A stretch of DNA of 64,000 nucleotides from Cannabis sativa (GCF_029168945.1 NC_083606.1:11620041-11684040); one strand, 5' to 3'. Positions 35,991-49,600 are shown, counted from the stretch's first letter. Numbers and translations: made by a program. The notes: a model not told the origin generated them from the letters alone.

Positions 35991-38283
35991 AATTCTATCT
36001 TGGACCATCACTACTAATTTAATTCTAAGTCTGATTTGCCCATACAAGCAGGAGATTTCTAATATTGAGGATTTATATCAATTAGGAATAGAATTTTGGG
36101 ATTATAATCATATGCGTCATTTAATTTATTAAGAGAAAATATAATGACATGAAATGATTTATAGACCATTCATCCAATGATATATTATTGAGCTAATTCG
36201 AAATGAATAAGCTAAGAGGAATTAGGATAATTTCGTTTATAAATAAGAATCCAATGTTGCTTCGATTAGCGAAAGACAAAGTAATCTTATTTATGTAATC
36301 TTCTTGTTTCATATTGTAATAATACTAGTCTAAGGTGTCATCAATTGATGAACAACTAGATGTTGCATATACAATATTTATCTTTCGAGATCTTACATAT
36401 TATGTATGTCTAATGGTGAAAATCCATTAGGGATTTATCTCATTAGATAAACAAACATGTTAGACCAACAATGAAGATTCGAAATTAAACTACAATTTAA
36501 TAACAGAAATTAACATGGTTCAATATAAATTCATACATAATTCAGAAATTATTAAACATATAGCAAGTAGGAATGACCAGTGAAAATACTAAAACATACA
36601 ATCCTAAATAATTTCCAAGGTTTCCAACAAACTAATACAGTGTCCCGGTAGGCGAGAGTAAAAGTATCATTCTTTGAATAGAGTTGTCAGCTCATCTAAA
36701 ATAGGAACCATTCTAGCAACCTTTTATTTGATCAAAATAAGAATCCAATGTTGTCCCGGTAGGCGAGAGTCAAGGTTATTCTCATTTTATGAGCTTCCAC
36801 CATTGTTTCATATTTTATAAGTTTATCTCTAAGTAGTCACCGTAGGGGAGAGTCTAATAGAGACGAAAACTTACAAAACACTTATCAAATGAGATCTTAC
36901 GGTGTTAAATGCGTTCAACGAATAACCATCCATAGGGGGACGAAGTCTAGCGTCTCGAGGTTATATTGAAAACATTTAACTATTGTAAAACCAACAATGG
37001 AGATCGAATATCTTAATAATAATAATTAAGCTCATTATTTAAAGTGAGTTGTATTTTCAATGATTCTCTTTATTTAATCTATTTATTTTAAATATATATT
37101 TATTTAATTAAAATTTCCAATTTAGAATGAAAAATTCTAAATATAAATTTTAATTTAATATTTATAAATTTTACTTAGATGGATATGAAAATAACATGAA
37201 TTATTTCCATCTTAGTAATAATTTCTAATAAATATTTAGAAAAATATTCAATTTAAGTTGTTACAAAATTAATTTAAATTAATTTACAACTCAAATTTTA
37301 TTTTCTATAAATATATATTGCATTTCGAAAAATTAAAGTATTTAAGAATACAATTTTCGAAATTGCATATTAAAATAAAAAATAAATCGTGGAAAAATTA
37401 TACTAATTTAATGTTGGCCCAAAATTAATTTACAATAAAAAATATAATTTTCCTATTTAATTAAATATATAAGAAAAATTTCAAATATTTAAGTATGATG
37501 ATGAAAATCAACTTAAATATTAATTTTCTATTTAATTAAATACACTAGAAAAATACTTCAAGTAAAAATATCACCTATCTAGATTTTCCTTTGACTAATT
37601 AATTAAATTTCTAATAAAATATATTTTACTTCATTTATTTTAATTTAATCAATAAATGAAAAAAATCATTGATTTAAGTTGGTCCAAAATTAAAATAAAT
37701 AATTTACAACTTTAATCTATTTTTCAAATAAAATTCGAAATTCCAGCATTTAAGAAATGCAATTTTGAAATTTGATTAATAAAATAAAGAAAAAATATAT
37801 TTTGAAAATTATTTAAATTTAGTTGAAAAAATAAATTTCAACTAAAAATAATTTTTTTTATTTAATTAAATGTCATGAAAAAGAAATATTTAAGTATCAT
37901 GATGAAAATCAACTTAGATATTTAATTTTCAAATTAATTAAATGTATTAAATTCAAGAAATAAATAATTAAGTGTAGAGAAGACTTAATTATTAATCTCT
38001 AGTTTAATACTAGGAAAAATATACTTAAAATAAATTGTACCAAAATTAATTATATAAATAATTAATTTCACAATGTATAATATTTTCCTATTTTAATATT
38101 AGAAATAATAAGTAGTCTAGAAATAACTATCTAGAAAATATCTTATTTGACTAAGTATCTTTTCCAAAAAATTTAAAAAAATATCTAATTTAAGTTGTAT
38201 TATAAAAAATCTATAACTTAAATATTTTCAAATTTAAATTTAATTAAATATCAAAAATTAAGTTGTAACCACTTAATTTGAAA
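35991..38283 (-). other. Rest of E2: end of decayed pol/gag and leader, truncated
   Basis: Continues E2 after the AATTC duplication. It has the leader repeats TAGGCGAGAGT (36649-36659, 36760-36771), a GTAGGGGAGAGTC variant near 36843, and a long AT-rich section (37020-38280) matching E4 47700-48970. It joins directly to mid-LTR at 38283/38284 through the shared AATAT, so the leader end, primer site and start of the 5' LTR are missing. Confidence 0.75.
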
Positions 38284-40116
38284 ATATGAACTTTCTAAAA
38301 CGATGAAATAAACACATATAAAGTTTAGGAAACCTTACATTGGGTGCAGCGGAATAATATGACTCATTCCGTTCAGATATCTAGCCCTTGATTCCTTTCT
38401 GTAGCAGAGCATTATCAATATCTGAACCTGGATCTCTTTCTCTGAATCTTTGATGCTGAAACTCCTTTTGCTGAATGTCTTTCTTCACGATCTTCCTCAC
38501 TATGATTGAGGTATCACTTGCTGTGTGTGGGCACTACTCATACACTAAGGAAATCGAAATTTAAGGAAGAAGAAAGAGAGAGTGGGTTCGGCCAAAGATA
38601 GGGAGAGAGAAGGCTAAGGTTTTTCTCTGAAGGAAAAATAGAAAATTTAAGTGTAATTTTTCAGAAGCCTTCACTATCTATTTATAGCATTCAACTAGGG
38701 TTAGGTTTGAATTATTTGGCATTAAAATAATGAAAATATCAGTTTAAATTTCCTACAAAAGTGGTCGGCCCTATACTAGTGGATTTGGGCCTCACTTTTT
38801 GCAATTTTGCAGTTTTACCTTTTCTGCATCTGATTTTCTCAAAAACGCCAATTTTCTAATTCAACCATTTAAATGCCAATTCTAACTATTTAATAACTAT
38901 AAATAATTATTAAATAATATTGTCATTTATCATATTTATTAATTGAACCATACAAAGTATCATAATTAACAAATATGCCCCTATTAACTCTTTCTTTACA
39001 ATTTCGCCCTTACTTAGTGAAAAATTCACAAATAGACATAGTCTTATTTGAGAATTATAATTGATTAATCAAAACCAATTATATGAGTCTTACAAGCAAT
39101 ATTATCTCAACTAGTGTGGGGACCATGGGTCTATATAACCGAGCTTCCAATAAGTAGATCAAGAATTTAGCACTAAAATTCACTAACTTATTAATTCTTC
39201 GTTGAATCCACGCATAGAACTTAGAATTGCACTCTCAGTATAATAGAATGCTCTATATGTTCCACCATATAGACGCATCATTAGTTATCCATTGTTATAA
39301 TCCTCATGTGATCAATGATCCTCTATATGAATGATCTACACTGTAAAGGGATTAGATTACCGTTACACCCTACAATGTATTTTATCCTTAAAACACTTGA
39401 CCCCGTATAAATGATATTTCAGCTTATGTGAAATGAGTACTCTACCATTTATGTTCGTTTGGTCAAGCTCGAAGGAGATCATCCTTTGCTTACTATTCGC
39501 CATATAGAAGCTATAGATTCCATGTTTATGCTAACGCTCCCACTCAATTGCACTACCGTGTTCCCAAAATGTACGTATCACCCTGACCTAAAAGTAGGCT
39601 TAACTAACAAATCAAAGAACACGAATAGCCTTTCAAGATTGAGCCTATTCATAACAGGATTAAGAACATTTGATCTAGGATCAACTAGGCGATATGACTT
39701 GAATAGATATTACGGTAAGTTTAATAACTCTAAGTCAAAGTTCAATATCGTTCCCTTCCAATGCATACTCCATGCATCCAACCTGAGCTTTACTTTAACC
39801 AATGCTCTGGAAAGAACATAGCACTTCTCCAAATGCAAGTAAACTTTGTTGTAGATTATCATATCAGTAAAACCCTATGTCTGATAAATCTAGGAAACTT
39901 TATTCACAAAGTCATGTTTACTTTCCAATGTGTTGACGGCACAATAAACAGGATCAAGTATGTGAAAAGGATTTCAGATGAATTTATACATTATGTACAT
40001 ATAATCATGAAATAAATCATGTGAACCATGCAACATTAAATGTTATTTCTGATCTATATTAATAAGTAAATCTGATTATATTGAAATGAGTTTTATTTAG
40101 GGCATAAAACCCAACA
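38284..40116 (-). repeat. Truncated 5' LTR of element E2
   Basis: Matches 22546-24418 but lacks the first roughly 65 bp on its inner side. TATA box (minus sense) at 38678-38687. It ends CCCAACA followed by target duplication GCCAC. Confidence 0.88.
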
Positions 40117-40121
40117 GCCAC

Positions 40122-41709
40122 CTCCTATCCTTTACCCGAATCCCTATTGCCTAAAGAACCATCAACTCTAAAGCATGCTCTGGCAGATCACAAGTGGTTT
40201 GCATCAATGCAAACTAAAAACCGTGCCTTAATCAAGAATAATACTTGGACTTTGGTTCCATACCATCCCTCCATGACATTAGTAGGCAACAAATGGGTTC
40301 ATAAAATTAAACTCAATGCAGATGGCTCACTTGACAAATACAAGTCTCGCCTTGTTGCAAAAGGGTACTCTCAAACCCCTGGAATTGATTTCAAAGAGCC
40401 ATTTAGTCCAGTGGTCAAACCAGCCACCGTTCGAATTTTGATCACTCTTGCAGCCTCTTTTAATTGGCCAATCAAACAACTTGATGTCTCCAATGCCTTC
40501 CTCTATGGCCCTCTTGAAGAAATTGTGTACATACCGCAACCACCGAGTTTTTTCGATCCTGAAAAACCCACTCATGTTTGCAAGTTGACCAAGGCATTGT
40601 ATGGTCTTAAGCAAGCTCCAAGAGCCTGGAATCAAAAGCTCAAATGTACAATTTACAGCAAGGGATTTCAGCTGTCAAAATTCGATAACTCGCTGTTTTT
40701 TCAAGGTTCTGGACAAAGTCTAATAGTGTTGTTAGTGTATGTTGATGACATACTAATAACAGGTCCTAACCCCACTGCTATATCTGATGTTATAACAGCT
40801 CTCAATCATGAGTTTGATATAAAAGATTTGGGTTCACTACACTACTTTCTCGGGGTAGAAGTACATAGAACAACATCCGGTTTCTATCTCTCTCAATCTA
40901 AGTACATTACAGATCTGTTGGCTAAGCTCAAAATGGATGGTACCAAACCATGTCCCAGCCCGGCAAGTTCATCTCATGTTTTGTCTCTCACTAATGGAGA
41001 ACCGTTTGCTGATCATACGCTCTATCGAAGCACATTAGGGGCCTTACAATACCTCACCTTAACCCGACCCAATGTTGCTTTCATTGTGAATAAATTGAGT
41101 CAATTTATTCATGCCCCTACAAATGTCCATTGGGATGCTTGCAAGAGATTATTGAGATATCTCAAAGGCACAATACATGAAGGTCTCCTCATTCGACCAG
41201 CTCCAAGACTTTGTTTACAAGACTACTCGGATGCCGATTGGGCGAGTTGCCCGGATGATCGAAGATCGATAGGAGGCTATGCTATTTTCCTAGGAGGAAA
41301 CCTCATCTCTTGGTCAGCAAAGAACCAACAAGTAGTTGCTCGATCTAGCACCGAAAGCGAGTTTCGTGCCTTAGCCAATACTGCAGCCGAGATCAAGTGG
41401 CTACACTCTATTTTGAGTGAACTTCAAGTGCATTTTCCTGCTGCTCCAATCATATGGGTTGACAACCAAGGGGATGCCTCTCTTGTTGCCAACCCAGTGT
41501 TTCACACCAGATCGAAGCATATAGAGATCAATCTCCACTTTGTGAGAGATCAAATTCTGGCCAAAGAAATTGAGGTTCGGTATGTGCCATCAATCGACCA
41601 AACGGCTGATATCTTAACAAAAGCTCTCTCCGCGGATCGCTTTCTCTATCTCAAATCCAAGCTCAAAGTGTGCTCCACTCCCTTTCGCTTGAGGGGGGAT
41701 GATAAATAA
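40122..41709 (+). pseudogene. Element F: reverse transcriptase and RNase H, still open
   Basis: Continues the frame that stops at 22545; removing E2 and one GCCAC copy joins DYHAT to [14 protein letters not shown]. About 520 codons are open to TAA at 41707-41709. RT motifs: [39 protein letters not shown], catalytic YVDDILITG. RNase H motifs: [27 protein letters not shown] and the [11 protein letters not shown] box. The stop codon lies inside the 3' LTR (which starts at 41700), so the last two residues are LTR-encoded and the polypurine tract is translated. There is no ATG of its own: it is a severed part of the polyprotein. Confidence 0.92.
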
Positions 41710-41949
41710 CAAACCTTTTCAATACATTGTATTCTGTTATTTCTTGCAGTTGTACAGGTTGTTAGTTTGTTTTTCCACTTATACTCTGCCTTAACAGAGG
41801 TTGTTATGTTCTGTTATCAGCCTTTTCTTTGTAATCTTTCTCTATATAAATGAAAGGTTCAGCTCATAAAGTTTTAGAGCTTTTACAATTCTTTGTGTCC
41901 AATTCTATATTGTTCTAGTTAGGAATTGTATTGATAAGCATCTCTTTCA
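41700..41949 (+). repeat. 3' LTR of Copia element F
   Basis: 250 bp, starting TGATAAATAACA right after polypurine tract GAGGGGGGA and ending TCTTTCA, then target duplication ACGAG. TATA box near 41843-41850. Confidence 0.93.
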
Positions 41950-41954
41950 ACGAG

Positions 41955-42581
41955 GGACCCATTTGGAAAAGCTAATTTACAAACACCAAGTCCAATTACT
42001 GGCCTCAATTACATAAGGACCTTTCTAGTTAGGGTTAAATACACTTACTGCTAGATCTCGAGTATGCAAGAAGACTCTTCGAAAGACCAAATCTTTGACC
42101 TACAATAGCCTTTCTTGAACCCTTTCATTAAATTTCTTGTAATCTTTTGCCAATAAGCATCATTGTGTAATTGGGGCTCAACATGCTTTTCCTCAAGCAG
42201 ATCCAAATATTCTCATAATAATTCATGTTTTTTCATCTAGACGTAAAATTCACGGCGATGAGTCATTATGTCAACCTCTATTGGTAACATTTCTTCTAAT
42301 CCGAATGCTAACAAAAATAAGGTATGTCCCATTACTATTTTTTTTCACCTCCCTTTTGCTGCATCAAGTTTCTTCTTAATGGAATCCTTCAAAGTTTTAT
42401 TCAATGCTTGTACTTGGTCATTAGCTTGCGGACGAGCTACTGACGAGAAGCTTTTTATAATATTATTCCTCTCACAAAACTCAATGAACAAATCACTATC
42501 AAATTGAGTCCCATTGTCGAAGACTATTTTCATGGGAATGTTGAAGCGACAAATGATATTTTTCACAACAAAGTTTAGGAC
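41955..42581 (-). pseudogene. Gypsy remnant H: integrase core and C-terminus
   Basis: Old, stop-ridden minus-strand pol. Recognisable pieces are NIICRFNIPMKIVFDNGTQF (second catalytic Asp), RPQANDQVQALNKTLKD (Gln replaces the catalytic Glu), and a C-terminal stretch with EMLPIEVDIMTHRREF and LDLLEEKHVE. It resembles Tat/Ogre-type Gypsy integrase; this is family knowledge. The N-terminal half of the same integrase is at 52844-53570, beyond insertion E4. Confidence 0.8.
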
Positions 42582-42586
42582 CTTTT

Positions 42587-44482
42587 TGTTGGAATTTATT
42601 TTACCAGGATCTTAGATCTACTCACAAGTATGTTTATTAACATCCTAAATATGAACTTTCTAAAACGATGAAATAAACACATATAAAGTTTAAGAAACCT
42701 TACATTGGGTGCAGCGGAATATAATGACTCCTTCCGTTCAGATATCTAGCCCTTGATTCCTTTCTGTAGCAGAGCATTATCAATATCTGAACCTGGATCT
42801 CTTTCTCTGAATCTTTGATGCTGAAACTCCTTTGCTGATGATCTTTCTTCACGATCTTCCTCACTATGATTGAGGTATCACTTGATGTGTGTGGGCACTA
42901 CTCATACACTAAGGATTTCGAAATTATCAAGGAAGAAGAGAGAGAGAGTGGTCAGCTAAAGATAGGGAGAGAGAAGGCTCAATTTTTCTGAATAGAAAAA
43001 GTCAGAAGAAAAGTGTGTGATTTTCCTGAAGCCTTCACTATCTATTTATAGCATTCCACTAGGGTTTGATTTGAATTATATGGCATTAAAATAATGAAAA
43101 AATCATTTAAAAAAGATGACATAAGTGGCCGGCCCTAGGCTAGGTGGACTGGGCCTTGATTTTTGCAATTTTGCAATTTTACCACTTTTTGTATCTGATT
43201 TTCTCAAAAATGCCAAGTTCCTAATTCAATCATTTAAATGCCAATTCTAACTATTTAATAACTATAAATAATTATTAAATAATATTGTCATTTATCATAT
43301 TTATTAATTGCACCATACAAAGTATCATAATTAACAAATATGCCCCTGTTAACTCTTTCTTTACAATTTCGCCCTTACTTAGTGAAAATTTCACAAATAG
43401 ACATAGTCTAATTTGTGAATTATAATTGATTAATCAAAACCAATTACATGAGTCTTACAAGCAATATTATCTCAACTAGTGGGGGGACCATGGGTCTATA
43501 TAACCGAGCTTCCAATAAGTAGATCAAGAATTTAGCACTAAAATTCACTAACTTATTAATTCTTCGCTGAATCCACGCATAGAACTTAGAATTGCACTCT
43601 CAGTATATAGAATGCTCTATATGTTCCACCATATAGACACATCATTAGTTATCCATTGTTATAATCCTAATTTGATCAATGATCCTCTATATGAATGATC
43701 TACACAGTAAAGGGATTAGATTACCGTAACACCCTACTATGTATTTTATCCTTAAAACACTTGACCCCGTATAAATGATATTTCAGCTTATGTGAAATGA
43801 GATCTCCACCATTTATTTTCGTTTGGTCAAGCTCGAAGGAGATCATCCTTTGCTTACTATTCGCCAGATAGAAGCTATAGATTCCATGTTTATGCTAGCG
43901 CTCCCACTCAATCGCACTACTGTGTTCCCAAAATGTACGTATCACCCTGACCTAAAAGTAGGCTTAACTAACAAATCAAAGAACACGAATAGCCTTTCAA
44001 GATTGAGCCTAATCATATCTGGATTAAGATCATTTGATCTAGGATCAACTAGGCGATATTGACTTGAATAGATTTTACGGTAAGTTTAATTAAATCTAAG
44101 TCAAAGTTCAATATCGGTCCCTTCCGATGCATACTCCATGCATCCAACCTGAGCTTTACTTTAACCAATGTTCTGGAAAGAACATAGTATTTCTCCAAAT
44201 ACAAGTAAACTCTGTTGTAGATTATCATATCAGTAAAACCCTATGTCTGATAAATCTAGGAAACTTTATTCACATAGTCATGTTTACTTTCCAATGTGTT
44301 GACGGCACAATAAACAGGATCAAGTATGTGAAAAGGATTTCAAATGAATTTATATATTATGTACATATAATCATGAAATAAATCATGTGAACCATGCAAC
44401 ATTAAATGTTATTTCTGATCTATATTAATAAGTAAATTTGATTATATTGAAATGAGTTTTATTTAGGGCATAAAACCCAACA
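42587..44482 (-). repeat. 3' LTR of element E4
   Basis: TGTTGG...CCCAACA on the plus strand; minus-sense TATA box at 43042-43051. Practically identical to 50943-52838. Confidence 0.95.
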
Positions 44483-46670
44483 AACTCCCACTTGCACTAA
44501 TATAAAACAAAAAGTGCGTTTCAAATAATCTCAACACCTTGATATACAAATCAAGTGTAGTAGTAGTAAACTCCTCGTAATAGGATCTGAAAGGTTGAAT
44601 TAAACACAACTTTTTCTCCACCATTACTCTTCCTTTAATCACAAAATCATTGATAATGTGAAATTCCTCTCTATATGTCTACTCTCTTGGGATACTGGAT
44701 TCTATATCTTTGGCAACTACTTTTGGTTAATCAGGAAATTAACACTAGTAGTTTAAGGCAATTTGGAATGATGCCAAAAATGTATAGAACTTTCCTTAGA
44801 CTGAATAAGTACCTTTCCTGCAACCTTAACATTCAGTCCCTCTCTGGTAGACCTAGAGACTTCAGATAGGTTTTTACACTTTTCCAAAATCACTATTCCA
44901 CCCCCAGAGTAACCACCATCTTATCAGAAATATTTACTAGCACATAGGCAAATTTCGAAATCTGATGTGGTGTAGTCTAAGAGTTTTAAACACACTCTTA
45001 TAGACTAACATATAGTTCCTCTTCTTAATCTTAAGATTTACTTGATTGTCTTCCAATGTTCTTCTCCTGGATTAATCTGATACCAACTCATTACTCCCAC
45101 TCAACAGCAGGTGTCTGGTCTAAGGCATACAAAAGCATATCTAAGACCTCTCACTGTTGATATAAGAAATTCTTTCATGGCTTTATCTTTTCTGGAATTG
45201 TTGAGACTTTTCCTTAGATAAATAAAATCTATACCTAAGAAGTTGTGAAGCTTCTATAGATTGCCATTAGAAAGAAAATGCTTCAGCATCTTACCAAAGT
45301 AAGTTGCTTGCATTAGAGTAAGTAATTACCAGGTATACCACAAGCCATAGGTTTAGATAAACTCAAACCTATAATACTAGGAACAGAAAGTTTTGTTAAG
45401 TCAATTGAATGGACTTATAAACGAAAATTTCCTTTTATGTCCTTGTAATAGAAAACTTTAGGTTACTCCATGTGAATGGATTAAACCATAGTTCTATTGG
45501 CTTTCTTCTTAGTTTCTTATCTTGACAATCCATTACTTGTTTAAACTCACAATGGATTTTAATCACTAGTGTCTCCCAAGTCATAAGAAGGTGAGTTCCT
45601 AGAAACTCTCCCACTACGATGAGGTACCGTGAATTATGTCTAAGAAAACTAAATGGTATTGATCTCTTCGGTTGTGACAAGACAACAGAGGCAGTGGGAT
45701 CATCATATGTTATATAAGATGATAGAACACTTTTGGAATCAAGAATTAAATATCTCCTTTATTTGCTACTTGTTTTTCAGACTTAGTCATTTTCTTAGAA
45801 AAGTAGTATTTGTTTGAACAAACACTTTCTTATCTATTGACAATGGGATGGTCCACCCCTAATCACTTAGAATAGCTAACAAACCATGGTTAACAGTTCT
45901 AGCTTTTCTTAAGATTTTGATTAGGTCATCCATGAATCTAGTAATGATTTACATTAAGTATACAACCATTACATCATTCTGAAATTGTATTACCATAGAA
46001 GGAATTAGGCAACGACTAGTAACTAATCATCAACATGCAACTCGAAATTTAGGGAGGTAAGTTTGGATATAATTCAAAAATCAATTTAATGATCTTTGAA
46101 CTGCATATCTACTAACTATTTCTCCACCCCTATCAGTTCGCAAGATCTTTAACCACTTACCTTAATGGTTTTAACCATTGCTAGAAATTAATGAAATTTT
46201 TCAAACATTTCAAATTTCTTTGCTAAAAGGTATAATCTAGAGTTATCGTTTTAAGAATACAACGAAAAACTCATATCCACCCCTGAATGTACATCCATCT
46301 GCGAATGAGATGAACTACTTTCAGTGGATATAGGCATATTAACTCTTTGCAGAGATTGATCTTGTCAAATCCACTATGAACAAGATACAAATGCCATAGA
46401 TTAAAAAAATGGTAGTGTCTATTGATGACACAGGTTTAGTTACATCAAAGAGTTCTTAGAATACTGCAAGTGGATCCTGGTCACGTAATCACCTAACTCA
46501 TATTCCATACAGTTTTAATCCATTAATAGAAGATGGACATTAAACACTTGAGAAAGTGTAACTGTATTGTATTCTGGAATTAGAAATATAAGAAAATTTC
46601 TATTTGGAATCTAAAATTAAAGTCAAAGACTTAAATTTATACCAAATATTATGAGTAATTCTATCTTGGA
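44483..46670 (-). pseudogene. Decayed pol of element E4
   Basis: Shares with E2 24419-26592 the same deletions and stops, and only patchy similarity to the open pol of E1: for example the CCCACTACGATGAGGTACCG stretch near 45610 and CCCCTATCAGTTCGCAAGAT near 46127. About 2.2 kb where E1 has about 3.1 kb. No domain can be read for more than a few dozen codons. Confidence 0.85.
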
Positions 46671-49600
46671 CCAGCACTACTAATACAAACTCTAAGTCAG
46701 ATTTGCCCATACAAGTAGGAGATTTCTAAGATTGAGGATTTATATCAATTGGGAATAGAATTTCGGGATTATAATCATATGCGTCATTTAATTTCTTAAG
46801 AGAAAATATAGAATGACATGAAATGATTTATAGACCATTCATCCAATGATATGTTTTTAAAGCTAATTCGAAATGAATAAGCTAAGAGGAATTAGGATAA
46901 TTTCGTTTAAAATAAGAATCCAACGATGCTTCGATTAGCGAAAGTCAAAGTAATCTTATTTATACAATCTTCTTGTTTCATATCGTAAAAATACTAGTCT
47001 AAGGTGTCATCAATTGATGAACAGCTAGATGTCGCATATACAATATTTATCTTTCGAGATCTAACACTATTATGTATGTCTAATGGTGAAAATCCACTAG
47101 GGATTTATCTCATTAGATAAACAAGCCAAGTTAGACCAACAATGAAGATTCGAAATTAAACTACAACTTACTAACAGGAAATAACATGGTTCAATATAAA
47201 TTCATACACAATTCAGAAATTATAAACATATAGCAAGTAGGAATGACTAGTGAAAATACTAAAACATACAATCCTAAATAATTTCCAAGGTTTTCAACAA
47301 ACTGATACGAGTTGTCCGTAGGCGAGAGTCAAAGCATCATTTATTGAATAGAGTTGTCAGCTCATCTAAAATAGAAACCATTCTAGCAACCTTTTATTCG
47401 ATCAAAATAAGAATCCAACGTTGTCCCGGTAGGCGAGAGTCAAGGTTATTCTCATTTCATGAGCCTCTACCATTGTTTCATGTTTCATAAGTTTATCTCT
47501 AAGTAGTCACCGTAGGGGAGAGTCTAATAGAGACGAAAACTTACAAAACACTTATCAAATGAAATCTTACGGTGTTAAATGCGTTCAACGAATAACCATC
47601 CATAGGGGGACGAAGTCTAGCGTCTCGAGGTTATATTGAAAACATTTAACTTTTGTAAGACCAACAATGGAGATCGAATATCTTAATAATAATCAAGCTC
47701 ATTATTTAAAGTGAGTTGTATTTTCTTTGATTCTCCTTATTTATTCTATTTATTTTAAATATATATTTATTTAATTAAAATTTCCAATTTAGAATGAAAA
47801 ATTCTAAATATAAATTTTAATTTAATATTTATAAATTTTACTTAGATGGATATGAAAATAACATGAATTATTTCCATCTTAGTAATAATTTCCAATAAAT
47901 ATTTAGAAAAATATTCAATTTAAGTTGTTACAAAATTAATTTAAATTAATTTACAACTCAAATTTAATTTTCTATAAATATATATTGCATTTCGAAAAAT
48001 TAAAGTATATAAGAATACAATTTTCGAAAAATGCATATTAAAATAAAAAATAAATCCTGGAAAAATTATTCTAATTTAATGTTGGCCCAAAATTAATTAA
48101 TAAAATTAATTTACAACAAAAAATATAATTTTCCTATTTAATTAAATATATAAGAAAAATTTAAATATTTAAGTATGATGATGAAAATCAACTTAAATAT
48201 TAATTTTCTATTTAATTAAATACACTAGAAAAATACTTCAAGCAAAAATATCATCTATCTAGATTTTCCTTTGACTAATTAATTCAATTTCTAATAATAT
48301 ACTTTAATTCAATTTATTTTAAATTAATCAATAAATGAAAAAATCATTGATTTAAGTTGGTCCAAAATTAATTAAAATAAATAATTAATTTACAACTTAA
48401 TCTATTTTTCAAGATAAAATTCGAAATTCTAGCATTTAAGAAATGCAATTTCGAAAAAAATTGATTAATAAAATAAAGAAAAAATATATTTTGAAAATTA
48501 TTTAAATTTAGTTGAAAAATTAAATTTCAACTAAAAATAATTTTCTATTTAATTAAATGTCATGAAAAAGAAATATTTAAGTATGATGATAAAAATCAAC
48601 TTAGATATTTAATTTTCAAATTAATTAAATGTATTAAATTCAAGAAATAAATAATTAAGTGTAGAGAAGACTTAATTATTAATCTCTAGTTTAATACTAG
48701 GAAAAATATACTTAAAGTAAATTGTACCAAAATTAATTAATAAATAATTAATTTCACAATGTATAATATTTCCTATTTAATATTAGAAATAATAAGTAGT
48801 CTAGAAATAACTATCTAGTAAAATATCTTATTTGACTAAGTATCTTTTCCACAAAATTTGAAAAAATATCTAATTTAAGTTGACTAGAAAAAATCTAGAA
48901 CTTAAATATTTTTCAAATTTAAATTTAATTAAATATCAAAAATTAAGTTGTAACCACTTAATTTGAAAATATTCCATTTTAAGTTAATATTCGAAAAGAT
49001 ATTAACTTAAAAAATATCTAAAGAATCTTAATAACCAATGCCTAAAATTCCTCAACTTAATTTTGAAATTTTGAATTCAAAAGATATTCGCATTTAAGTT
49101 GGTTAGTTGAAGATAACTAAATATCAACTTAAATAGGAATATTTAATGAAAAATTTAAATTAAGTTCCGTAAAGAATCTAGATGGTTATAATTCTATATT
49201 TAATTAAATACAAGAAAATACATATAGTTTAGCTTAGAATAAAAAATAATTCTTTAAACTATATTTTTCTTAAATTAATTTCAAAATAAATGAAATTAAT
49301 TATGTTGCTAATCAATTTTAATTAGGTTAAACTAGTGTAATTAACCTAGTACAGTCATTCAAATCGTGCAAATGGGCCTTCACAATTGGGGTGGTTTGTG
49401 TGAGGGGGAGTCTTGGGTTCGGTATGTCGTACCCACTTCTATGGCTCCCAACTCTCACACAAGGCCCAAAAGAGAGGAATTTAACCTTAATAAGAACAAC
49501 TGTTATTAATTGAATAAGCCCAATAACTAAATGGGCCTAAATAAATTCTATCAAGAACTATGATAATTTATTTTAGCAACAACAACCTATATGCATCTAT

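Larger units (their letters stand above)
22546..40116 (-). mobile_element. Copia element E2, same family as E1, nested in F and carrying Gypsy G
   Basis: Perfect 5-bp target duplication GCCAC at 22541-22545 and 40117-40121, splitting the pol of element F. The 3' LTR is 22546-24418; the 5' LTR (38284-40116) has lost its inner end. The internal part is 24419-26592 plus 35991-38283 around the inserted Gypsy element. It has no open pol: only scattered pieces match E1. The primer site and about 2 kb of leader were deleted relative to E4. Its decayed internal DNA is close to that of E4, so both descend from an already defective ancestor. Confidence 0.9.
6348..41949 (+). mobile_element. Copia LTR retrotransposon F (Ale-like), host of nested insertions
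   Basis: Two 250-bp LTRs (6348-6597 and 41700-41949) begin TGATAAATAACA and end TCTTTCA. They are flanked by ATGAG (6343-6347) and ACGAG (41950-41954), a 5-bp target duplication with one C-to-T change. A tRNA-Met-type primer site TGGTATCAGGAAGC follows the 5' LTR, and a polypurine tract GAGGGGGGA (41691-41699) precedes the 3' LTR. Gag, protease, integrase, RT and RNase H occur in Copia order once the insertions E1 (7396-20407) and E2 (22546-40116) are set aside. I count about five LTR mismatches (about 2%). The short LTRs and the gag style suggest the Ale lineage; this is inference. The element is dead: several stops and a frameshift. Confidence 0.93.

Noticed and set aside
44127..44381. 84-codon plus-strand frame (MHTPCIQ...), also at 24063, 39761 and 52483
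   Set aside because: Also antisense within the LTRs; same reasoning.
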